A stretch of 64,000 nt of DNA from Voacanga thouarsii (lineage: Eukaryota > Streptophyta > Magnoliopsida > Gentianales > Apocynaceae): assembly GCA_026120185.1 (NCBI GenBank), contig JANUWF010001614.1, positions 3,087,501 to 3,151,500 on the forward strand, given 5' to 3'. The position numbers were made by a program, and so were the translations under genes. Positions 32,453-42,430 of this stretch are shown in pieces. A model generated the notes under the pieces. The model had not been told where the DNA came from. It saw nothing but the letters and a program-made list of their open reading frames with translations, and searched no databases. The number at the start of each line of letters is the position of its first letter. The stretch's first letter is position 1.

Positions 32453-34082
32453 TGTAACACCCCACTACCTAGGCTCAACAGGGCTAAGGATGTCACCTCG
32501 TCCATAGGACAAGGGGTCTTTATAACTAGGTCACATAAAAGAAAATAAAAGCAATACTTTAAAATTAAACTTATTACAACCCAAAAAATACATGAACAAA
32601 TCCAAAATAAATTATTTCCTACAATCTCTCAAAACAACACATAAGGAAATTAACATAACGTCTTCAAAGCATAGGCAACAAATCTAGCTATTGTCCTCCA
32701 TAGTAAGATCGACTTGAAAACATGGCATAAAGGGTGATGAGATAAAAATCTCAGTAAGCCTGTGTGTTCTTTGAGTGTTTCAGGAAAACAGTTCATGTAT
32801 GTAAGTTGTAATAATTTCATAAGAGAAAGTGCTGGCAAGCATTAAATAAATGACAAAAATAAAGAGTGGTGTTTTACTTTTCAAATCATACATGTGTGCA
32901 ATAAATACAACCACTCAAAGAGGCAACCATGGGTTACCACACGTTGGGCCCCATGACCATAAAACAGTTAAAATGCCACACGTTGAGCATGCTGACAAAA
33001 GGTAGGTGTACGGCCTACCGGGTGAGATACTCCTCCATCTCTACACCCAAACTTACCAGTTGTCCACTCCGAAAACACAGTCCACATGACTGAAACTTAC
33101 TAGCTCAGACTGGCATGACCTACCGAACTAGCATCCTATTCGGGAAGGACTCACCCCTCAGAGGTGGCCACCTGCTGAGAGACTTACCCTAACCCTTCAA
33201 AGACTAGTCCTAGTAGTCTACCCTTATTGAGTACTTAACGTTGATTATCCCACTTGGGAGAAAATTGATCATACAATGATTTACATGAAAATAACAATTA
33301 AGGGTTTCTTAAATTCTTGTCAAAGTTGGGTTTTAGAAAGAGTTTAGCATTTTATGTAAAACTACTTGTTTAATTTTGAAATGATTTGCTTGACTGAAAT
33401 AAAAAGGGAAAACAGTCCTTAATTGCCTTTACAAAATGAATGTCCATACATATCACATTTGGCTTACCACAGTAATTTTTTGTCTTTAAATAATTCCATG
33501 CAGGAGCTTACCTGATCCTTTGCTTGCTTGAATTCAAAAATCTTCCATGGCTGACCTAACCCTACTTGGGGTAAATACAAGGCATAAGGTTGTACTCGAG
33601 CTAAACTTGCTTACATAAATAATCCCTGATTCAACTAGTTACAATCATGACCTTAACCTAAGCTTTAAGGCTAGATGATAAAGAATTTTATAAAATAAAT
33701 CTTGCTCGATAAGTTAAAATAACTAGGGGTTGTAAAATAATTACTAATAAGTTAGAGGTTCAAATAATAAATCTTAAGTGTTATTATTATTAAGTAAACT
33801 AGTGTTTGAATATTGAATAATACTAAGTCCTAAATAATATTAATAAAAGGTAATTTTTAAATAGTATTACTATAAATAAATAAATAATTAATATTTAATA
33901 GATAATAAATAATTAGTAGTAAATGAAATTAATAATAAATGAATTATATTAAATTTTTTATTAATAGATAACAAATAAATTTTAATATAAATAATATTTA
34001 TGAATATAGGTAAAAGTTTTAACTATGGTCTACAAGGTCTTTAATATTTTATTTATTATTATTATCTATATAGAAGATCTTA

Positions 34083-34122
34083 TTTATTATTATACATACA
34101 TATATATATATATATATATATT
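34083..34122. repeat. (TA)n microsatellite
   Basis: An ATACATACATATATATATATAT-type run in the AT-rich part of element 2. It is absent from the related element 1. Confidence 0.85.
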
Positions 34123-36429
34123 ATTTTTAATAAAAGATATTATTTATTTGACTACTAAAATATCAGTATTTCATTTAATATTCCAATTCCGAAACTTCCT
34201 AAGAATTTTGAAATCTTTAGAGAAAAAATATAGTAATAATTTTAATTAAGGTAATAAAATTTGTTACTAAAAATAACCTTGGATTAACAAGAAAATAATC
34301 ATAATTTTCCTATTGCTAAACAAGATTCATGAACACATTGTCCAACATCAAACAATAAACTAATCCATTCATGAACATAGGCTAAAATCAACACATACTA
34401 TCACATGGCCTAATCCCTACTACGCATAATAATCAATCATGGCTTCAATGGAAATAAGAACATAAAATTCCTATTCACCAAAGGTGTCATAACATCTAAC
34501 ATGCTTTAAACATCCATAATTTTCTTAGGACATGATGAACATACATTGGTTCTCAAGAAAATCCATATAGCTTATCATGAACAACCATTCTCATGTCCTA
34601 ATCCCAACCCCTTCATTCACATGCATACACTCAATCCCTCATTCATATTCTATTCTTCCTATCAACATCTAAGAGACATGAATGCAGAATTAAAAAGGAG
34701 GATTAAGGAGAAATACTTGATTGATGATTACTTTGATGAAGACTTAAGAAGGTCCACGCGATTGAGAGTCTTGAATTCTCCAATAGCACAAAAAACAGCC
34801 ATGGTTGTTGATCAACCATTTCGGCCGAGAGAGAGAGAGAGAGCATTAGTAGGGTGCATTAAATCTTGAATGGAAGAAGATGAACAAATGAGTTGTTCTT
34901 GATTACCTTAATGATGTTCTTGAGACCTTCAAGAAAAAATTGGTTTTTGATCTGAATGCAATTTCTTGTTTTCAAGATTTTGTGTTATAAATACCAGAAA
35001 TGAACTCTAGGGAGTATGTAGGAGTAATCTAGAGTATTTGAGAGGGATTGGAGGTGATTAGGGTGGGTTTTGCCTTGAAGAAATGTAGTGTGTGTTCTTG
35101 GTGTTCTTGGTAAAAATTGAGAGAGTTTGAGAAAAAATGCTGCACGAAATCTGGGAGAATATTGGCCGAATGGTTTAGGGAGTTTAGGAGTTTCGATTGT
35201 CAGCTTAGAGAGGAAGAGAATAATCTGATTGTTTGAAATTCAAATGGAGAGATTTGAGGAGTGGTTTGAGGTATAGGATATGTTAATGGTGTTTGATGGA
35301 TGGAGGTTTCTTAGAGCTGCAATGGAGCCAGCTGGACTGGTTTGCTTTGCTAAAATGAAGAAAGATTGATGGAGCTTTAAGGTTGGCTGAAATTCAAAGC
35401 ATAATGGCAGAGGAATTTCTGGTTTTGAGGCCTAGTACAAGAGTGTTTTCATGGAGCAAAATGCTGAAATTTTTTTAAGTTCAAATATAGTTTGAATTGA
35501 GTGATCTTAGGAGATATTTGAGGTGTGGTTATGGAGTCCAAGTGTTCAAGGTAAGTGGAGAGGTTAATGTTATTCTTTTCATGGATGAACAAGGTTCATT
35601 TTACAGAGGTTTGAGGGTGGTTTTTCGGCCAAGGCTTAAGGGAACAAAGCTGGAAATTTTCTGGGTTCATGGTGTTCAAGGCTTCAAATGGTTTGCTGCT
35701 GCACTTCTTCAACCCGATTTGCAGAGGATTTGGAGAGGTGTTTGAGGGTCTTTTAAGGCTGGTTTTCCATCCTTCTTTTTGGAGGAAAAGCAGAGGAGTT
35801 TTGCTGAGTTGACGATAGAAGAAAATAGCTCTATTTCCAGGTTGTTGTGCAGCAAAACAACCCAAAATGTTTTTCCTGGTTTATGCTGTTTTTGTGCAAT
35901 GCGAATTTGCCCAGAAATTTCAGTCTTCAAGCTATATGAATTGGTCATTTTTCTGGCAGTAAATGAGTAAGAAAGCTGGCTGTGTTTTTTGAAAGTTAGG
36001 CTGGTCAAAAATTCTGGAAAATTTCCAGATTTTCTTCATCAAGAACATGAACACTATGAAGATGAGTTTGAAGGTTCAACCATGGTGATTGATTTCCCTT
36101 GGGAACCCTTCCTAACTCCTCTCCTATTTTTGGTCAACCCTCTAACTTCCAAGATCAATTTTTGAATTACAAAGCCAAAAAACCCTCACATAATTTTCTC
36201 GAATTAAAAGATGAATTTTGATGAATTTTGAACAATTTAAATTGTGAAGATGTTAGGACAAGCTAGAGGTAATAAAAGGATAAGAATTCCTCTAGAATTC
36301 TTTTTAGGACTTGATGATAGGATTAAGACATTCTTTTCATGTCTCCCCTAGAACAACATTCCTATCTTTAAGGAATGTAAGAAAACAAAAATTCAAACTT
36401 AACTAAGATAATCATGAATAAAACTTAAG

Positions 36430-36496
36430 TGATAGGATTTGAACTCATGACCTTAGAGGTTTATTCCAAAGCTCTAACCACTAAACCACAACAACC
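36430..36496 (-). other. tRNA-like segment with Pol III A/B-box similarity in element 2
   Basis: On the minus strand TGGTTTAGTGGTTAGAGC (complement of 36471-36488) is a good D-arm/A-box likeness. GAGTTCAAATCC (complement of 36434-36445) is a good B-box likeness. The segment is about 310 bp from the right end, as in element 1 (about 315 bp), so it belongs to the family rather than to a separate SINE insertion. Confidence 0.55.
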
Positions 36497-36741
36497 ATTG
36501 TTCTTATTTTCTCACCTAAATATTCTTCTTAGTTAATCCTCAAGTTATCTTCCTATTTTGTCCTCAAGCAAAATTACCATTTTGCCCTTCCTACTCAATA
36601 AGCATAAGTAAGCCTTTTAACCTATAAATCATAATTCTAAAGCACATAAAATCATTCAAAATATATATATACTCATGAAAAATAATATGATATGCATCCC
36701 AACCCCCTTACTCTAGGGTTGGCTTTAGGTGGGATTTCACA

Positions 36742-37437
36742 AAAACTATCCCAGGTTATTCTGGGATTGTTGAAAACATAGTCTAGAACCCAAGGATGAA
36801 AAGGAGATTCTTTCTTTGGAATTCTTTTGGAAAGTATTGAAAGTTGTTAGTACAAGTTTCTGCTTGGATCTGCAGATAAATGAGTTATTGATCACAAGCT
36901 CTTATTGTAGCCAATTGATTTAATTGATCTAAGTAATAGTAAGAACAAATGGGAGTTCTTGTCATAGATTCACATATTTGAATCATCCTATGATATTCAT
37001 ACTAAAGTAAACTTAAACAGACTTCTCGAGTCAATAAGTTTTTCAACCAGGGATTATCAAAACACATGAGAAATAAAGTAAGAGAGAATCAAGTTCTAGC
37101 AACCATCACGAAATAAGTATTCAACTATAATATGTCTTAATTTTAAAATCAAAATTCAGTTTCTTTAGATGACAAACTCTTTCTTGGATGAACTAGGTTC
37201 TTTTCATATTCAAATTCATAAATCTATTTATTTCAAACCCAAATAAACTCACCTTGTCAGCTTCCAACGGACGGTACTTTTTTTCCCTTAGCCTCCCTTC
37301 TAGGCTGTAGCAATTCTTTTTCCCAATTCCTCAGCTTTACGTCTTTTGTTTTTCTAGGTTTTAGACAAATAAATTTGTTTGAATAAGGTCCAACGCCCTT
37401 CAAGAAAAAGAGAGTGATAGAAAGATAGAAAATGGAT
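36742..37437 (-). other. Non-coding region beside the viral block, downstream of its promoter
   Basis: No protein motif was found. In the viral reading direction (minus) it follows the presumed TATA box and polyadenylation signal, so it may be viral leader sequence. An open stretch at 37257-37469 has no recognisable motif. Confidence 0.4.
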
Positions 37438-37445
37438 ATTTTATT
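37438..37445 (-). terminator. Possible viral polyadenylation signal AATAAAA
   Basis: The minus strand reads AATAAAA here, about 150 nt downstream of the TATA box at 37588-37600. Caulimovirids make a terminally redundant transcript with the poly(A) signal shortly after the start site, so the spacing fits. Such a short motif is common in AT-rich DNA. Confidence 0.35.
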
Positions 37446-37587
37446 AAAACATAGTATAAATGAGTACAAGTGGAGAAGGTTTCTAAAACCTTATCTCTCT
37501 TACAAAGTAGATTCAGCCTAGAAACATTGATGTACAAGGGAGAAGGATGAGAATGCTAAAAGCTGCTTCTTCTTGTGCCATCTGATT

Positions 37588-37600
37588 CCTTTTATAGAGG
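37588..37600 (-). promoter_or_regulatory. Presumed pararetroviral promoter (TATA box)
   Basis: The minus strand reads CCTCTATAAAAGG, a strong plant TATA box. It lies downstream of the last viral ORF (37910-38752), where caulimovirids carry the single promoter for the genomic transcript. About 190 bp upstream, at 37782-37790, is the palindrome ATGAGTCAT, a bZIP (GCN4-type) binding core. Position and motifs fit a 35S-like promoter; activity is not shown. Confidence 0.5.
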
Positions 37601-37909
37601 AAAATCTTAAGTTTTGCGGATTTTAATTGAACTTTTTGAATTTCAAAAGATGAGTGGAGGACACTTGTCCTGTCCTTAAAGTGGAGATTCCTTTACTTTT
37701 GACAAAGTAGGAAAAGTGAAGTCTACTTCTTATCTTTAATAGTGGTTGGCCTTTCAAAAAAGTAGAAGCCAGGTGCCAACTATGAGTCATTACTTGGGTG
37801 CAGTTGCTGGTGCTTTATCTTCATCTGTTTGGCTAGCTGAGTCAAATCTGGACATAGAAGCTATATCTTGTATATGTTGTGGATACTTTTCTTCATAATG
37901 TGATACTAA

Positions 37910-39160
37910 TCATGAATCAGCTGTTAAATGTTGAAATGGAAGAAATATGGTGCCAAATTCTTTAGGCCAATAGTATTTTTCCATCATGGTTTCTCCTGCT
38001 AAGCAAAATTCAAGTTTGTCATTTGCAGAAAAATTCCATTGAGTTCCAATGATCTTAGCACGCCAGTGTTTAAGTTGATAATCAAGTGTGGTGCCAGCTT
38101 CCCATTCTGGATCAGAGCTTAAATCAGGGAGTAAGCCTATTTCTAATGTACTGATTCTAATGAAGTGTTTTGCTGGCTCAATTTTTGAGGCTATCCATTC
38201 AGGTGGAAAGCTTTCACTAAATAAGTGGGTAGAGCCTTCAAAGGTCTGAAAGAGTTTTCTAAGAATCATATTCAGAGGATGATGAAGGTCCATGGTATAG
38301 GTTATATCATCCACAGTTAACGAATTTAATAACCCATAAGTCATTAGTGAACTGGGAGTAATTTCTACTCCTACAAAATAAAGTGTAGAAAATAGGCTCA
38401 TATCAATATTGGCTTTTCGAATGGAATAAACCAGTTGACATTTGCAATAAAAAAGTCCTGGATTAGATCCAAAAGTCTGCACCTTGCATTGGCTAAAATG
38501 GCCTTTACAAGATCTTTTCTATGCATACTCAACCTCATAAAAGAGTGAGATGCCTACGAGTTCAAGAATGGAATTCCTGTGAGCTTCCTTAAAGAAGTTA
38601 AAATGGGTTGTCATAGTAGAGATACTGATGTATTCTACAATGACCTTGATTTGGCTTACCAAAGGGTTAGGAAGTTTTTCCCACACTTCGATAGGACCTT
38701 TGGTTGATTCCCCATGACATGAGTTACCGAGACTTAAGTATTTTCCGTACACTATTTCAATTGAAGAACTGGATTTAGTGTTTGGCTCAAATGAAAAAGA
38801 TGTCTAGTGAGTAGGGGCCTTAGTAGAAGATGAAGAAGTAACAGTTTGAACAAATGTGCTTCCCTGCTGTCATATCAAACTATGGGGCCTGTTTTTCAAA
38901 TTTTGAGAAATGAAGAAGTTTGACCCTACGCATTGTCTGGTTGTTTCCAAAGCTTCTGATAAGTTATAGAATCCTCTGTAAGAGGTTCCTTTGAGGCCAT
39001 AAGGCTTAATTTTAGCCTAGTCTGAGTATACTCCTGCATGTTCACCTGTAAACAAGGCATAACAAGAGAATTTCTTTCCTTGGGGTTTTTCAGAAATGCC
39101 AAGAAAATTATTAAAATTACTTTTGAGTTTGATTGGTCTGGGGGAGTGACCAAATTCCAT
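37910..39160 (-). pseudogene. Endogenous pararetrovirus downstream ORF, unrecognised
   Basis: Open stretches at 38926-39153, 38519-38752 and 37910-38482 (190 codons) follow the RNase H on the same strand and precede the promoter. I do not recognise the protein. The longest piece is hydrophobic/acidic and tryptophan-containing (PPEWIASKIEP, LKHWRAKIIGTQWNF, EKYYWPKEFG) without metal-binding or membrane motifs. Tungroviruses and florendoviruses have an extra ORF in this place, and caulimoviruses have their transactivator there, so position alone suggests an accessory viral protein. The pieces are separated by stops near 38500 and 38900. The content between 39160 and 39300 is unclear. Confidence 0.5.
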
Positions 39161-39299
39161 AAGTTGTCAATGAGGCAACATTAGACTTCATCCAGCTATT
39201 TTCTCAGTTCTGAAGTAAACTATGTTTTTGGGTTTTGATGAATTAGAAGTTCACGAGTCCCAAATTTCATGGTTTTGAGTGTTTAGGCTTTCTTTTTAC

Positions 39300-39700
39300 C
39301 TCCTCTGTCAGCCATTCCTATTATTAAACAATCAAACAAGAAAGAATATCAGCAGCAGCATTTTGAGGACCTTTAATATGTTCCCAATTGATCTTATGTC
39401 CTTGTTTTAACAAACAATCAATAAATTTAAGCAATCTTTTATAAGATAAGCCTTTAGGTGTAATCTTAGATTGTTCTGCAAATTTAACTATTGCTTCACA
39501 ATCCATTCTGATAGTTATTTCAGGTCTGCCTAATAGACAGAATCTAAAACTATCCAAACAATATAATACTGCAAGTATTTTATAATCCAAAGAGGTTAAA
39601 TGTCCTCTCTCTGAATTTTCAAGAAGCATAACTGCATATAAGTTCAGTAGTTTTAGGAAAGTATTTGTTTTGCTTTTGCAATAACACACCACCCCATCCA
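39300..39700 (-). pseudogene. Endogenous pararetrovirus RNase H
   Basis: The open stretch 39324-39692 contains the caulimovirid RNase H signature: LTSLDYKILAVLYCLDSFRF (E replaced by D in the usual xxSYxKEILA-type segment), IRMDCEAIVKF with the catalytic aspartate, and INWEHIKGPQNAAADILSC with the HIKGxxNxxAD motif. Its start at the TD motif lies on the other side of the solo LTR (39706-41463). Discounting that LTR and one copy of its target duplication, the reading frame is continuous. It is an old integrated copy without an intact polyprotein. Confidence 0.85.
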
Positions 39701-39705
39701 GTTTC
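39701..39705 (+). repeat. Target-site duplication GTTTC (left copy)
   Basis: GTTTC immediately precedes the solo LTR and recurs at 41464-41468, splitting the viral RNase H coding region. Confidence 0.88.
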
Positions 39706-40052
39706 TGTTAGGTATCTCACGCATATCACATATGGCGCAGTGGAAAACTAAGAACGAGATGCCAACTCAGGATCCGTATATATGTGGAAAACAAGACATA
39801 AATAGAACAAAGCTAACAGCTTTACCTTTCTTTAAGCGTTTGAAAAATAAAATTTTTCCTTCTTCAAGTTGAGACGCGATTCAGCAATCCTCTTAATCAA
39901 ACACCATGAGAGTTGAATATCTAACCACTATAATCAAAGTGTGTGATTATCTCTAACAGACATCCACACGGAGGATGACACTCAAGCACCAAGATGTTTA
40001 TGTGCTAGCATAAACCAAAGTGGCGGCTAGGGTTCTTCTTGTTTTTTAGAAA

Positions 40053-40100
<48 letters not shown>

Positions 40101-41463
40101 TTTGGAGTTGTTTTTGGCGTTACACCCATCCAACTAGGGTTTCGTGTGTCTCATATATATGTTATAGGAAAATCTACTGAAAAAATATTCCAACTCAAGA
40201 TTCTAAAACAATTAGAATTGCCTAATTGTAATTGGAAACATCAAGTTTTCACAATTATAATTTAGACCATAAATTATAACTAATTATAATTTGGCCATAA
40301 CTTCTCTTTCTCGCAATTAATCCCACTATGTTATCAAATAACATCTTGAGTATATAATCTTTTATTGTGTATGACCTATTAGGTTTCCCAGTCAATTGGT
40401 AGAGAATATGAATTAATCCAAACGTCTTTGAGATTAATAATCCATAATTAATTAGAATTAATTATATTAATTCTAATCAGAATTGATTTATTAATTCATC
40501 AATTAATAAACTCATATTCTCAAATAATGAGTGGTATCTAGCAACACATCATGACCACCCAAGAGTCTAAGAAGTTAAGTGGCTTGACATGAATCCTTCA
40601 ATAACAAACTACAGTGCAATTAACTCATTTTACCACATAATATCTTATTCGGTTTGGAGTATGGAATTAGTGCTAACTACCTCCAGAATATATATTAATT
40701 CTGGCCCGAATATAATAGTACTTGTACCAGGAACCCACTACTCTAAATGTGTATCAATTGGAACTGTTTCCAATCCACAATTGCCTTGGCCAAGGACTTC
40801 TCGAGTAGTAATTCCTACAAATGGCCGTGAGATATTTGCACCTACTATTAGGAGTGGTGAATAATGTATTGACCGTCTCAACTACTTTCATTTACCTCAT
40901 AATGTACCCAATATCCCTCCCATAGGCGGCCCTTGATCAAGCTCCAGAGATTGGAATCAAAGCACAATGCTCAGCCAACAAAGTACTTTGGAGATCTCAA
41001 GTCTAAAGATACTTGCACGTTTGCTATATTGAGATTTTATCACTGGCACTAAATAGTTATCCATGTGATTATCTCAAATCTAGGTCATCCAATGAACTTG
41101 TTCTATTAACAAGCATTCACGTGTTAACTTTGAGTATCTCAATACTCATGGATATGAGAACCACTGCCTGATCAAATCAGAAAATCTAACACATGCTAGT
41201 CTTAATGCATTAATGATGTCCTGTCTCATTAATACTACGACTAGGGACTATTTAAGCACTAACACTATACAGTGTAGTAGGAATCTCATATCATGATCTC
41301 TATCATGATTTTCTTAACACAGTGTTGAACTAGGGATTTTATCTAACAGTTATATTACATAAAAGTAATCAAAAGAAACTTTCAGATAAATAACACCTTT
41401 TATTAAAATAAAATATGTCATATATAACGTACAAGTGATTGCCTCTAGAGCATAACAGTAACA
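39706..41463 (-). mobile_element. Solo LTR of the Copia-3 family (1758 bp)
   Basis: The plus strand starts TGTTAGGTATCTCACG and ends CATAACAGTAACA, with inverted TGTTA/TAACA termini and the duplication GTTTC on each side. It aligns through most of its length with the Copia-3 3' LTR at 58838-61933 once that LTR's nested insertion is ignored. That LTR also gives the orientation: the transcribed strand is minus. A (GA)n microsatellite occurs within it. Confidence 0.92.
40057..40098. repeat. (GA)n microsatellite in the solo LTR
   Basis: About twenty GA units. The same position in the Copia-3 LTR has only a short GA run (59138-59150), so the tract expanded in this copy. Confidence 0.9.
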
Positions 41464-41468
41464 GTTTC
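41464..41468 (+). repeat. Target-site duplication GTTTC (right copy)
   Basis: GTTTC follows the TAACA end of the solo LTR and equals 39701-39705. Confidence 0.88.
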
Positions 41469-42430
41469 ACATCCATCAGTTTCAACAATTAAGTAATCTG
41501 AATCTAGTGGAAGAGTAAGTTCAAGCAAAGTCCTACACATCTCTTTTATTTTCCTAACCAACTGCATATCTTCTTGGTTAAAATGTCTTTGTCCTTTTGG
41601 AGATGTTTTATTATAAAGAGGGCCAGTGAGTTTGCCAATATTTTTTAAATAAGGCTTGGCATAATTAAGAAGTTCAAGAAAACTTTGCAAAGTTTTGAGA
41701 TCTTCCATTTTATTTGGAAAAGTCAATTTTTTTGCTGAAATAGCAGGTTGAAGTTTAATCCTGCCTAGGCCAATTTCAGCTCCAAGGAAATCAATTTTTT
41801 CTTTGAACAAGGCCATTTTTTGTTTAGAAACAATCAATCCATATTTTTCAAATAATGAAAAGATTGTATGCAAGTATGCCTAATGTTAATTTTTCGTTTT
41901 ACAGAAAACTAGAACATGATCGATGTAAACACAAGTAAAACTAGAGTAAGGTCTAAAAATGTTGTCTATTTTCCTTTGGAAAACATGAGGTGCTATTTTT
42001 AGACCAAAAGGCATAACAAGCCATTCAAAATGTCCTTCAGGACAAGAGAATGCAACCCAACTTACTGATTCAGGATGAATTCTTACCTGTCAAAATCCTG
42101 ACTTTATGTCAAACTTACTGTATCATGAAGATCCTTGGATTTTATTGATGAGCTGATCCTTATCTGGAATCTTGTATTCGTCTTCATTACAATTATCATT
42201 AAGACGCTTGTAATTAAAAACCATTCGAGTTTGGCCCCGTTTTTGTTCTGATCCTTTATTTACAATAAAGGTGGCGGACCTATGCCTGGAGTCTGATCGT
42301 TGAATTGCTCCAAGACTAAGCAGTTCTTCCACATGCATCTTGCATTCCTACTGCTCAAAGTTAGAGTATTTCATATCCTGAGCTTTAATAGTTAGATCAG
42401 GATTGATAATATCAAGTTTGTAAAAAACCT
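41469..42430 (-). pseudogene. Endogenous pararetrovirus reverse transcriptase
   Basis: 42123-42338 encodes the start of the RT core: HVEELLSLGAIQRSDSRH, RMVFNYKRLND and DEYKIPDKDQLI. The middle (41880-42120), with stops, retains WVAFSCPEGHFEWLVMPFGL. The active site around 41915-41940 reads YIDH in place of YIDD, so a catalytic aspartate is lost. 41469-41873 covers the thumb (LFEKYGLIVSKQKMALF, IDFLGAEIG) and the first RNase H residues (LIVETDG). Motifs are those of Caulimoviridae rather than LTR retrotransposons, as shown by the LGAIxxSxSxHxS wording. At least three stops and the lost aspartate show that it is inactive. Confidence 0.88.

Larger units (their letters stand above)
32453..36741. 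mobile_element. TGTAACACCCC element 2 (4289 bp, non-coding LTR-like)
   Basis: It begins TGTAACACCCC and ends GGGATTTCACA. The flanks AAAAT (32448-32452) and AAAAC (36742-36746) match at four of five positions, a likely decayed target duplication. It shares ordered blocks with element 1 at 10865-14177: the start, GGACAAGGGGTCTTTA, CTCCATCTCTACACCCAA, TACCCTTATTGAGTACT, the tRNA-like segment and the terminal region. It is about 1 kb longer, partly because of AT-rich repeats including a (TA)n run around 34096-34119. No retrotransposon or transposase protein is visible. ORFs in it, such as 34546-34869, are not conserved in the sibling. Confidence 0.82.

Noticed and set aside
34546..34869. 107-codon ORF in TGTAACACCCC element 2
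   Set aside because: Not conserved in the sibling element, and no motif.
36430..36496. Calling the tRNA-like segment a tRNA gene
   Set aside because: Only A- and B-box likenesses are visible. A complete acceptor stem and cloverleaf were not found.
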